Source of the DNA: Pseudomonas oryzae
GTDB taxonomy: Bacteria > Pseudomonadota > Gammaproteobacteria > Pseudomonadales > Pseudomonadaceae
Direction of reading: 5' to 3'
Assembly: GCF_900104805.1 (NCBI RefSeq)
Contig: NZ_LT629751.1
Location: forward strand, 1,283,001-1,347,000
DNA length: 64,000 nucleotides
Part shown: positions 25,375 through 34,311 of the stretch, in pieces
Position numbering within the stretch: the first letter of the stretch is position 1
How the letters are laid out: each line of letters starts with the position of its first letter
The notes under the pieces: model-generated
Told to the model about the DNA's origin: nothing
Database searches by the model: none
What the model saw: the letters and a program-made list of their open reading frames with translations, nothing else
Translations under genes and position numbers: made by a program

Positions 25375-25707
25375 ATGAAGCTACTGCCACAAGAAGGGAA
25401 ATGCCCGCACTGTCAGTCGGTCATAAGTATCAGAGGTCTGCGGAAAGTCCCTTTCGCCGGATCGCTGAGGTGGTACGAGCTGACGCCGGCGTCAAAGCAG
25501 GCCTGCCCGCAGTGCAACCGCCTGGTCAGGAACACCATGGCCGACTCGAAGTGGCTTTGCTTGCCGTTCGCCATGCTGTTTATGGTCATTGGTTGTATCT
25601 TTCTGGAAGTGAAGCTGTCGTTCCTGGCGCAGCTTTCCGCCATTGCATTTTGTGCCGTGGGCGTACACATGGCCATGCGCTCGGGGCGGTTTGTATCTGA
25701 TGAGTGA
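25375..25707 (+). CDS. Small zinc-ribbon membrane protein (110 aa)
   Basis: The ATG at 25375 has AGGGG upstream. The product has two CxxC pairs, CPHC at 10-13 and CPQC at about 45-48, forming a probable zinc ribbon, then two hydrophobic segments (LCLPFAMLFMVIGCIFLEV and LAQLSAIAFCAVGVHMAM). This architecture occurs in many short uncharacterised inner-membrane proteins. It is convergent with the ThDP enzyme gene and not obviously tied to either neighbour. Confidence 0.7.
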   Translation: MKLLPQEGKCPHCQSVISIRGLRKVPFAGSLRWYELTPASKQACPQCNRLVRNTMADSKWLCLPFAMLFMVIGCIFLEVKLSFLAQLSAIAFCAVGVHMAMRSGRFVSDE

Positions 25708-25809
25708 GGCGGCGAATAGCGTGCCTGGGGTTTCAATATGATTCTTGGGCGTTGCCACCGCCAACCGGTAGTTCGCGGGGAGCCAGCATCCGAGTGATCC
25801 GTGTGGTAG

Positions 25810-25831
25810 ACGGGCGGCCAAGGCCGCCCGT
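25810..25831. terminator. Bidirectional hairpin between convergent genes
   Basis: ACGGGCGGCC (25810-25819) and GGCCGCCCGT (25822-25831), 10-bp perfect arms, between the zinc-ribbon gene and the end of the ThDP gene. Followed by TGTGTTTC on the plus strand. Confidence 0.55.
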
Positions 25832-25837
25832 TGTGTT

Positions 25838-27520
25838 TCAGCGCCCTTGCAGCGCCTGCTCGCGGATCTGGTCGAGGCTCTGGCGCGGCGTCAGCGCCTG
25901 CGGGTCGACGCGGATTTCCAGTAGCGCCGCCTTGCCGGCCGCGCGGGCGCGGGAGAAGGCGCCGGGGAAGTCGGCGGTGTGCTCGACCACCTCGGCGTAT
26001 AGGCCATAGGCCTGGGCGAGGGCGGCGAAGTCCGGGTTGTGCAGCGCGGTGCCGCTGACCCGGCCGGGGTAGTGGCGCTCCTGGTGCATGCGGATGGTGC
26101 CGTACATGCCGTTGTTGACCACGATGAAGATCGGCCGCGCGTCGTGCTGGATGGCGGTGGCCAGTTCCTGGCCGTTCATCAGGAAGCAGCCGTCGCCGGC
26201 GAAGCTCAGCACCGTGCGCTCGGGCGCGGCCAGCGCGGCGGCGATGGCGGCCGGCACGCCGTAGCCCATCGAGCCGTTGGTGGGTGCCAGCTGGGTGCGG
26301 AAGCGCGGGTACTGGTAGAAGCGGTGCAGCCACACCGCGTAGTTGCCGGCGCCGTTGCAGAGGATGCTGTCCTCGGGCAGGTGCTCGCGCAGCCAGGCGA
26401 TGATCCCGCCCATCTGCACCGGGCCGGGCGAGGGCGGGCAGTCGAGGTTGGCGCGGTAGTGCTGGTTGAGCTGCTCGATCCACTCGGCGTGGCGCTGCGG
26501 CTCCACCGCCGGCAGTTCGGCGGCCGCGGCGGCGAACGCGGCCGGGTGGCTGGCGATGGCCAGCGCCGGCTGGTAGACGCGGCCCAGTTCCTCGAGCCCG
26601 GCGTGCACGTGGATCAGCGTCTGCCGCGGGGTGGGGATGTCCAGCAGGCTGTAGCCGCTGCTGCTGACCTCGCCCAGGCGGCTGCCGACCACCAGCAGCA
26701 GGTCGGCCTGCTGCACGGACTCGCGCAGCTCGGCGCTGGCGGCCAGGCCCAGGTCGCCGGCGTACTGCGGGTGGCGGTTGTCGAACAGGTCCTGGCGGCG
26801 GAACGATAATGCTACCGGCAGGCGCTGGCGCTCGGCGAAGGCGCGCATGTCGGCGACCGCCTCGGCCGTCCAGCCGCCGCCGCCGAGCACCAGCAGGGGA
26901 CGCCGGGCCTGCTCCAGCAGCGCCTGCATCTCGGTGAGCTGGGCGGGCGCCGGGTGGCTGTCGATGCGCCGGCTGGGCAGGGCGTCGGCCACCTCGACCA
27001 CGTCGGTGAGCATGTCCTCGGGCAGTACCACCACCACCGGGCCGGGGCGGCCGCTGATGGCGCGCTGGAAGGCCTGGGCGAGCTGCTCGGGCAGTCGACG
27101 GGCATCGTCGATCTGCACCACCCACTTGGCCAGCGGGGCGAACATCTGCCGGTAGTCGACCTCCTGGAAGGCCTCGCGGCCGAGCTGGTCGCGGGCCACC
27201 TGGCCGATGAACAGCAGCATCGGCGTGGAGTCCTGGAAGGCGGTGTGCACGCCGACCGAGGCGTTGGTGGCGCCGGGGCCGCGGGTGACGAAGCAGATGC
27301 CCGGCTGGCCGGTGAGCTTGGCGTGGGCCTCGGCCATGTAGGCGGCGCCGCCTTCCTGGCGGCACACCACCAGGTCGATCCTTTCGCGGGCATCGTGCAG
27401 GGCGTCGAGCACCGCCAGGTAGCTTTCGCCGGGCACGCAGAAGGCGCGCTGCACGCCGTTGAGCAGCAGGGCGTCGACCAGGATCTGGCCGCCGCTGCGA
27501 GGTTTGATGACTGAATTCAC
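25838..27520 (-). CDS. ThDP-dependent enzyme, acetolactate-synthase-like
   Basis: A thiamine-diphosphate enzyme of the acetolactate synthase/benzoylformate decarboxylase superfamily, 560 residues from GTG 27520 (AGGAG 7 nt upstream). It has the N-terminal catalytic glutamate E56 (VVCRQEGGAAYMA), the central FAD/ADP-like domain and the C-terminal ThDP motif (GDGCFLMNGQELATA...VVNNGMYG). It lies 54 bp downstream of the racemase gene, in the same direction. No ilvH-like small subunit is nearby, so a catabolic 2-oxo-acid role rather than branched-chain synthesis is likely. Exact substrate unknown. Confidence 0.8.
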   Translation of the reverse strand: MNSVIKPRSGGQILVDALLLNGVQRAFCVPGESYLAVLDALHDARERIDLVVCRQEGGAAYMAEAHAKLTGQPGICFVTRGPGATNASVGVHTAFQDSTPMLLFIGQVARDQLGREAFQEVDYRQMFAPLAKWVVQIDDARRLPEQLAQAFQRAISGRPGPVVVVLPEDMLTDVVEVADALPSRRIDSHPAPAQLTEMQALLEQARRPLLVLGGGGWTAEAVADMRAFAERQRLPVALSFRRQDLFDNRHPQYAGDLGLAASAELRESVQQADLLLVVGSRLGEVSSSGYSLLDIPTPRQTLIHVHAGLEELGRVYQPALAIASHPAAFAAAAAELPAVEPQRHAEWIEQLNQHYRANLDCPPSPGPVQMGGIIAWLREHLPEDSILCNGAGNYAVWLHRFYQYPRFRTQLAPTNGSMGYGVPAAIAAALAAPERTVLSFAGDGCFLMNGQELATAIQHDARPIFIVVNNGMYGTIRMHQERHYPGRVSGTALHNPDFAALAQAYGLYAEVVEHTADFPGAFSRARAAGKAALLEIRVDPQALTPRQSLDQIREQALQGR

Positions 27521-27541
27521 TGATCGCTCCTCGGAAACGAA

Positions 27542-27564
27542 GCGGGCGCCGCTGAGGCGCCCGC
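27542..27564 (-). terminator. Hairpin between racemase and ThDP genes
   Basis: 9-bp perfect arms GCGGGCGCC (27542-27550) and GGCGCCCGC (27556-27564). On the minus strand it is followed by TTCGTTT. It may attenuate read-through from the racemase gene. Confidence 0.5.
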
Positions 27565-27574
27565 GAGTGGCTGG

Positions 27575-28822
27575 TTACTGCGCCGCCTGCTGCGGCTTGA
27601 GGAACTTCGGGTTGGAGTTGCCCCACACCGTGTAGAGGTCGGCGAGCAGGGCATCGTTGAATTCCTCCAGCTCGCCCTGGGTGATCTCCGCGTCGCCCTG
27701 ACGGCCGAACAGCACCACCTCGGCGCCCGGATGCACGTCGGGGATGGCGGTGACGTCGACCATCAGGGTGTTCATCGACACCTTGCCGACCACCGGCGCG
27801 CGGTGGCCGTTGATCAGCACGGCGGCCTTGTTGGTGAACAGGCGGCGGTAGCCGTCGGAGTAGCCGACCGAGATGTTGGCCAGGCGCGAGTCGCGGGTCA
27901 GGGTGTAGGTGCCGTCGTAGCCGACCTTGTTGCCGGCCGGGTACTCGTTGACCGAGGCGACCCGCGACTTGAAGTTCATCACCCGCTGGTACTGGGTGTG
28001 GCTGGGCACGGTGTCGCCGTACAGGGCGCCGCCGGGGCGGACCATGTCGAGGTGCGCCTCGGGCACCTCGAGAGTGGTGAAGGAGTTGGCGCAATGCAGC
28101 AGCAGTTGGCTGCGCTCCAGCCTGCCGTGCTTGATCACCCAGGCGGATTCCTCCTTGAACTTCTCCAGGCCCTTGAGCACCTCGGCGCGGTCCTCGACCG
28201 GGAAGTGGGTCATGATTCCGGCGACCTTGAGGCCCGGCATGTTGACGATGTCCACGGCGGCCAGCTTGCCTTCGGCGGTGCTCATTTCCAGGCCGTTGCG
28301 GCTGATGCCGGCGGAGTTGAGGCCGAGGTGGATGCGCAGGGTCTTGCCCTGGGCACGCGCCGCCGCGGCGACCTTTTCGGCGAACTCCAGGTCGCCGACC
28401 AGCTCTTCCATGTCGTAGCGCATGGCGTCCTGCACTTCGCCGAGGGTGGCGGTGCGGACACGCATCAGGCGGCCGCCGAAGCCGTTCTCGCGGACGATGC
28501 GCGCTTCCTCGTTGCTGGCGACGCCGATGCAGGGAATGCCGCTGGCGATCACCGAGGGCATCAGCAGGTCGATGCCGTGGCCGTAGGCGTCGGCCTTCAT
28601 CACCGCACAGATCTGCGTCCTGGCGCCGACCTGCTTCTTCAGTTCGGCGATATTGTGCTCGAAGGCGACCTTGTCGATCTCGATCCAGGCGTTGGCGGCC
28701 TGCGCCGTGGCGCTGGCGGCGTCGGCGGCGGCGCTGGCGTTGATCAGGGTGGGTGCGGCCTGGCCGTGGCCGGCCAGCAGGGCGAGGGTTACCGCGACGG
28801 CGAGGGTGCTGCGCTTGAACAT
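27575..28822 (-). CDS. Periplasmic broad-specificity amino-acid racemase
   Basis: An alanine-racemase-fold PLP enzyme of 415 residues with a signal peptide (MFKRSTLAVAVTLALLAGHGQA), so it acts in the periplasm. PLP lysine K76 lies in AVMKADAYGHG; other landmarks are HLGLNSAGISRNG, LHCANSFTTLEVPE and VGYSDGYRRLF. Secreted members in Pseudomonas (Bsr/Alr type) racemise lysine and arginine, which suits the surrounding lysine genes. ATG 28822 has AAGGAG upstream and an A-rich CA motif just before it. Lysine specificity is inferred. Confidence 0.87.
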   Translation of the reverse strand: MFKRSTLAVAVTLALLAGHGQAAPTLINASAAADAASATAQAANAWIEIDKVAFEHNIAELKKQVGARTQICAVMKADAYGHGIDLLMPSVIASGIPCIGVASNEEARIVRENGFGGRLMRVRTATLGEVQDAMRYDMEELVGDLEFAEKVAAAARAQGKTLRIHLGLNSAGISRNGLEMSTAEGKLAAVDIVNMPGLKVAGIMTHFPVEDRAEVLKGLEKFKEESAWVIKHGRLERSQLLLHCANSFTTLEVPEAHLDMVRPGGALYGDTVPSHTQYQRVMNFKSRVASVNEYPAGNKVGYDGTYTLTRDSRLANISVGYSDGYRRLFTNKAAVLINGHRAPVVGKVSMNTLMVDVTAIPDVHPGAEVVLFGRQGDAEITQGELEEFNDALLADLYTVWGNSNPKFLKPQQAAQ

Positions 28823-28840
28823 CCTTGAATCTCCTTGGCG

Positions 28841-28848
28841 TTGTTCTT
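28841..28848 (-). promoter_or_regulatory. CA motif upstream of the racemase gene
   Basis: AAGAACAA on the minus strand, a few bases before the ribosome binding site AAGGAG. Candidate Hfq/Crc site. Confidence 0.45.
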
Positions 28849-28957
28849 GTCGGAGCGGGGCATGCTGGTGCGTAGGGCCCGCAGGGTGCGCGCGGCGCAG
28901 CCCATCCCCCGGGGCGCCGTACGCCCCCTGCGGGTAAAACGAAGAGTGAAAACGGAA

Positions 28958-28979
28958 CCTGCCCGCGAGCGCGGGCAGG
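28958..28979 (-). terminator. Terminator of the lysine-dehydrogenase-like gene
   Basis: CCTGCCCGC (28958-28966) and GCGGGCAGG (28971-28979) with a 4-nt loop. On the minus strand it is followed by TTCCGTTTTCAC. Confidence 0.7.
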
Positions 28980-28988
28980 TGGTCAGGC

Positions 28989-30086
28989 TCAGGCCGCTTC
29001 GCGGGCTTCGTCGGTCTGCTCCTCGTAGGCCTTGCCGAAGCGGTTGGCGAGGAAGTCGTCGAGGGACACCTGCTCCTGGCTGATGAAGCCGGACTGCGGC
29101 AGGCGCTTCTCGCGGAACAGGTCCAGGGCGGCGCAGATGCCGGCGGCGGTGGTGATCTGGATGGCGCTGGTCAGGCGGCCGCCGCGCACGTCGGCGAAGA
29201 TCTTGCGGCTGAACACTTCCTGCACCAGCTTGCCGTCCTTGAGGCCGTTGACGGTGACGAACACCAGCACCACGTCCTGCATGGTGCTCGGCACGGCGCC
29301 GCGCAGGATGTCCTTGAGCTTGTCCTGGTTGCCGGCCAGACGCAGGTCCTCGAGGAGGAACTTCATCAGGTCGCGGTGGCCCGGGTAGCGCACGGTCTTG
29401 TAGTCCAGGGTCTCGACCTTGCCGCTCAGGGTGTCGCACAGGGTGCCCAGGCCTCCGGAGGTGTTGAACGCCTCGTACTCGACGCCGTCGAGGGAGAAGT
29501 GCTCCAGGCCTTCCAGCGGCTGCACCAGTTGCAGGCGGCCGTTGCGGATCGCCTCGCACGGATGGCAGTACTCGTTGACCAGGCCGTCGACGCTCCAGGT
29601 CAGGTTGTACTTCAGCGAGTTGGTGGGGAATTCCGGCAGCGCGCCGACGCGCATCTTCACCTCGCGCACGCTGTCGAAGCGGGCGGCCAGCGAGTGGGCG
29701 GCGATGCCGATGAAGCCCGGCGCCAGGCCGCACTGCGGCATGAACGCGGTCTTGCTGTCCTTGGCCAGCTCCATGATGGTCTTGGTGGCGTGCACGTCTT
29801 CGGTCAGGTCGAAGTAGTGGGTGCCGGTGTTCTTCGCCGCCTTGGCCACGCCGATGGCCATGTGGTACGGCAGGGCGTTGAGTACGGCGTCCTGGCCGGC
29901 CATGGCCTTTTCCAGGGCGGCGCTGTCGGACGAATCCAGCTCCAGAGTGGCGATGCCCAGTTCGGCAATGGCGCTCAGGGAACTGCGCTCACGATCGGCG
30001 ACGATGACCTTGTAGTCGCCGGTGTTGGTCAGCAGTTGCGCGATGGTGTAGCCGATGTGGCCGGCGCCGAGCAGGAGTACGTTCAT
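28989..30086 (-). CDS. Saccharopine-dehydrogenase-family enzyme, probable L-lysine 6-dehydrogenase
   Basis: A 365-residue NAD(P)-dependent enzyme. The Rossmann motif GAGHIG is at 7-12, followed by VIVADRE and ALPYHMAIGVAKAAKNTGTHYFDLTED, typical of the saccharopine dehydrogenase/lysine 6-dehydrogenase family. The short length without the aspartate-kinase-like or alpha-aminoadipate domains fits L-lysine 6-dehydrogenase, whose product is the semialdehyde used by AmaB (13036). ATG 30086 has GGAG upstream and an AACAACAA motif abutting the start. The exact reaction is inferred from context. Confidence 0.78.
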   Translation of the reverse strand: MNVLLLGAGHIGYTIAQLLTNTGDYKVIVADRERSSLSAIAELGIATLELDSSDSAALEKAMAGQDAVLNALPYHMAIGVAKAAKNTGTHYFDLTEDVHATKTIMELAKDSKTAFMPQCGLAPGFIGIAAHSLAARFDSVREVKMRVGALPEFPTNSLKYNLTWSVDGLVNEYCHPCEAIRNGRLQLVQPLEGLEHFSLDGVEYEAFNTSGGLGTLCDTLSGKVETLDYKTVRYPGHRDLMKFLLEDLRLAGNQDKLKDILRGAVPSTMQDVVLVFVTVNGLKDGKLVQEVFSRKIFADVRGGRLTSAIQITTAAGICAALDLFREKRLPQSGFISQEQVSLDDFLANRFGKAYEEQTDEAREAA

Positions 30087-30093
30087 TGTTGTT
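30086..30093 (-). promoter_or_regulatory. CA motif overlapping the lysine-dehydrogenase start
   Basis: AACAACAA on the minus strand lies between GGAG and the ATG and shares its last A with the start codon. Binding of Hfq/Crc here would block initiation directly. Confidence 0.65.
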
Positions 30094-30592
30094 GTCTCCG
30101 GGTTACTGGTTAGGACGGGAGCCAGTCTAGGAGGGACGTCTGTTCGTCGATAAGACGCAACGTGCTGCGTTTCGATGAATTGATACGACAGAGTGACGAG
30201 TCTGATGGTCAATCTGTCGTTTCGGGCGCATCCCGGCGGGATTGCCGGCCTGCCGGCGCCTGCGCCGGCAGGCCGGCGCGCCGGGGTCTGGAGTGGGCGT
30301 GCCGGGCGAGCGACGAGGAGCGGCAAAGCGCCGGCTGGGCAAAGAGCGCGGCGGCGCCGGAACGAGGCATCCCGGCCTTGGCAAGGCCGATTCGGCCGGC
30401 GCCGGCAAGCAGCCGGGAAACGGATGAATCATGACCATCGTCACCTTTATCTCTGCATTTTTTTCGGATTTGTCGGCATGATCGGGAAATATGGCATCAG
30501 TTTGCCATTGTTCCTTACGTCCGGAAGTTGCGTCGCCTGTCGATGTGAAGGACTAGATTCTTCTGTCGTCAAGGCAATGGAGCCGTGATTCC
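30087..30592. other. Divergent regulatory region between lysine dehydrogenase and sigma-54 activator genes
   Basis: The 506 bp hold a perfect 16-bp inverted repeat (30244-30259 with 30262-30277, loop CT) and a palindrome ATGGCA-N6-TGCCAT (30491-30508) about 85 bp before the activator gene. No gene was found. The palindrome may be an operator. Confidence 0.45.
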
Positions 30593-31945
<1,353 letters not shown>

Positions 31946-31953
31946 GCCGGTGC

Positions 31954-32688
31954 TCAGCCGTGCGTCTGGCCGATCAGGCGCAGGAAGTTGCCGCCCAGCA
32001 CCAGCGCCTCGTCGGCCGGGGCGAGGCCGAGCAGGCGGATCTTCGCCAGCTCGACGGCCGGATGCAGCCAGGGGCCGTCGCTGCCGAACAGCAGCTTGCG
32101 GGCGCCGGCGCGGCGCAATGCCTGCTCCAGCAGGTCGAAGCGGCGCACGCCGGCCGTGTCGGCATGGATGTTGGGATGGCGCACCAGATGGTCGATCAGC
32201 GCGAGCTGGGCCTGCCAGTCATCGGCGAAGCTGCCCAGGTGCGGGATGATGAAGGGCACGTCCGGGTATTCCTGGGCCAGCAGCTCGCACACCGCGACCT
32301 CGCCGGTGACGTCGTAGAGCACCGGCAGGCGCAGGGCGCGCGCCGCCTCGCAGACCTCGCGGCTGATCCGCGCGTCGTGGCGGTGCAGCTTGATACCGAC
32401 GAAGCCATAGCGTTCGACGGCGCCCTGCAGCAGGGTGCGCACGCGCCCGCGATCGCGCGCGGCATGCACGAAGGCGAAGCCGTAGAAGCGCCGGGGATGG
32501 CGCAGCAGCAGTTCGCCGACCTCGCGGTTGGCCTGCGCGTAGTCGGAATGGAAGGCGGCGAGCAGCACGCTGCGGGCGATGCCCGCCGCCCGGGCGCGGC
32601 CGAGGTAGGCGGCCAGCGGCGCATGGGTATCCCAGGGGCCGCTGAAGCCGTCGCCTTTGCCGGCATGGCAGTGGCAGTCGATGATCAT
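31954..32688 (-). CDS. Amidohydrolase-family metal-dependent hydrolase (operon gene 7)
   Basis: A TIM-barrel hydrolase of the amidohydrolase-2 family, 244 residues. Metal-site motifs are IDCHCH at the N-terminus, GIKLHRH, IIPHLGS and the aspartate in LLFGSDGPW. Members hydrolyse amide or ester bonds or decarboxylate aromatic acids; the substrate here is unknown. Last gene of the seven-gene minus-strand operon, 16 bp after the GIY-YIG gene. Its stop is 8 bp from the convergent sigma-54 activator. Confidence 0.82.
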   Translation of the reverse strand: MIIDCHCHAGKGDGFSGPWDTHAPLAAYLGRARAAGIARSVLLAAFHSDYAQANREVGELLLRHPRRFYGFAFVHAARDRGRVRTLLQGAVERYGFVGIKLHRHDARISREVCEAARALRLPVLYDVTGEVAVCELLAQEYPDVPFIIPHLGSFADDWQAQLALIDHLVRHPNIHADTAGVRRFDLLEQALRRAGARKLLFGSDGPWLHPAVELAKIRLLGLAPADEALVLGGNFLRLIGQTHG

Positions 32689-32704
32689 GGCGGCGGCTGC
32701 GCGT

Positions 32705-33223
32705 TCAGGCGTCGTACACCACGATCACCCGGCCCCGGCGGCGCCAGGAACCGCCCGGCTGACGGCGCGGCGGGGCGAATTCGAAGCTCGCCGCTTCGTC
32801 CTGGCAGCGCCGGCAGCCGCAGCTGCGGCCGTGCGGGGCGGCGCCCTCGGCGTCGGGGGCCAGTTCCAGTTCGCGCGCCTTGCGGTTGGTCAGCAGCCCG
32901 CCCTGGCTGCGCAGCCCCCATTTCCGGATGGCCGCCCGTTCCTGGGCCTTGAGCTGCGCCTCGCTCAACGGGCGCAGGTCGACCGAATAGCCCACGGGGG
33001 AGATGCCCATGCGGGTCAGGCACAGCAAGTGCTCCTGCAGACGCCGGCGCAGGTTGCTGGCGCGCCCGACGTAGAAGGGCTTGCCCTGCTTGCGCAGGGT
33101 GTAGATGCCCGGGCCGTTGGCGGCCGGGCTGGCCAGCGCCTGCGGGAGGGACAGCTCGGCGCTGAGCGGGCGTTGCCCGGTGGCCGGGAAGGGTTCGATG
33201 GCAAAGATCCTGGAGCCGTTCAT
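32705..33223 (-). CDS. GIY-YIG domain protein with operon-shared C-terminal motif (operon gene 6)
   Basis: The 172-residue product has a GIY-YIG domain: GIYTL at 39-43, YVGRASNLRRRLQEH at 51-65, then a Glu-containing helix LKAQERAAIRKWG. This fold cuts DNA or serves as a structural adaptor. After it comes a cysteine cluster CGCRRC (135-140) and, at the extreme C-terminus, a 15-residue motif (158-172) with G158, W160, R162, G164, I167 and Y170. The same motif ends the two small proteins encoded first in this operon. Upstream gap 22 bp, downstream gap 16 bp. No restriction methylase or Uvr gene is near, so a conventional repair role is unsupported. Confidence 0.82.
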   Translation of the reverse strand: MNGSRIFAIEPFPATGQRPLSAELSLPQALASPAANGPGIYTLRKQGKPFYVGRASNLRRRLQEHLLCLTRMGISPVGYSVDLRPLSEAQLKAQERAAIRKWGLRSQGGLLTNRKARELELAPDAEGAAPHGRSCGCRRCQDEAASFEFAPPRRQPGGSWRRRGRVIVVYDA

Positions 33224-33245
33224 GGTGCCTCCATGTGGCGGGCGG

Positions 33246-34301
33246 TCAGCGCGCCGTCAGCACGGCGGCGACGCGGTCGATGTCGCGCGGGCGGTGCCCG
33301 GCGCTGACGAGCAGGGTGAGACGCGGTGTGCCGTGCTGCCCGCTGCCGGTCAGCAGGGCATCGATGCCGCCGTCGCGCAGGCGCTGCTGCAGCCACGCGG
33401 GCGGCGGGCCGGGCGCGCCGACGAAGGACTGCACCGGGAAGGGCATCGCGCAGGCCGGTTGCAGGCCCAGCGGCTTCAGCTGCCGGCGCAGGCGCCGGAC
33501 CAGCGCCAGCAGGCGGCTGCGGCGGGCATCGCCGCAGGCGCGGTTGAGCGCCAGCGCCCGGCTGGCCGCGCGGATGGCGGCCACCGACGGCGGGCTGCAA
33601 TGCAGGCGGGTTTCGCTGCGCTGGATGAAGCGTTGGATCAGCGCCCGGCTGCCGGCGAGGACCGCCAGCGGGGCGGCGAAGGCCTTGGCCAGCGAGGCGC
33701 CGACCACGATGTGTGGCCCCGCGAGCCCCTGCCAGCGCAGGGAGCCGCCGCCGCCGCTGCCGTAGGGGCTGGCCGCCGTGGGCCGCGCACCGAGGATGCC
33801 GAGCGCCTGGGTGTCGTCCAGCACCAGATAGCCGCCGCAGTCGCGCGCCACCCTGGCGTAGCCGGCCAGCGGCGCCGCGCGGCCGCACTGGGTGCAGTAG
33901 CCGTCGGCGAGGATGATCGGCCGCTCGTGCCGCGCCCGCGCCCGCCGGGCCAGGCGCGCCACGGCGGCGACATCGTGATGGGCGAAGCTCTCCACCCGGG
34001 CGCCCCGGGTGGCGGCGCACTGCGCGCCCCAGCGGGCGATCGCATAGCTGCCGGCATCCACCAGGATCACCGTCGAACGATCGGCGAGCAGGCGCAGCAG
34101 GTCCCAGAACAGGTGCAGGGTGGAAGGCAGTAGCAGTGCCGCCTCGCAGCCCTGCAGCTGCGCCAGGCGCTCGGCCAGCGCCGTCGCGCCCGGCGGTTCG
34201 CGCAGGGCTGCCGGGCGCCCCTGGCTGAGCCCCTCCCAGTGGCCGAGAGCGGCGCTGGGGTGGCGCCAGCCGAGATACAGGGCGGAGGTGAAGTCGAGCA
34301 T
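33246..34301 (-). CDS. PLP-dependent fold-I enzyme, AONS/KBL-like (operon gene 5)
   Basis: A 351-residue alpha-oxoamine-synthase-like PLP enzyme. The probable PLP lysine is K206 in VVGASLAKAFAAPLAV, and the cofactor aspartates are in LVLDDTQALG (162-163). The usual AONS segment DDAHG reads DDTQALG here, and the N-terminus is shorter than in BioF, so it is not the biotin enzyme. No biotin or haem gene is near. Members condense an amino acid with an acyl thioester or act as aminotransferases. Gaps to its neighbours are 10 and 22 bp. Role in the operon unknown. Confidence 0.75.
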   Translation of the reverse strand: MLDFTSALYLGWRHPSAALGHWEGLSQGRPAALREPPGATALAERLAQLQGCEAALLLPSTLHLFWDLLRLLADRSTVILVDAGSYAIARWGAQCAATRGARVESFAHHDVAAVARLARRARARHERPIILADGYCTQCGRAAPLAGYARVARDCGGYLVLDDTQALGILGARPTAASPYGSGGGGSLRWQGLAGPHIVVGASLAKAFAAPLAVLAGSRALIQRFIQRSETRLHCSPPSVAAIRAASRALALNRACGDARRSRLLALVRRLRRQLKPLGLQPACAMPFPVQSFVGAPGPPPAWLQQRLRDGGIDALLTGSGQHGTPRLTLLVSAGHRPRDIDRVAAVLTAR

Positions 34302-34311
34302 GGGGCGGCCC

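Noticed and set aside
25139-25378. 79-codon plus-strand frame before the zinc-ribbon gene
   Set aside because: No ribosome binding site, overlaps a hairpin and the next gene's start, and has no recognisable sequence.
30491-30508. Sigma-54 promoter at ATGGCATCAGTTTGCCAT
   Set aside because: GG to GC spacing is one base short on both strands; kept only as a palindrome.
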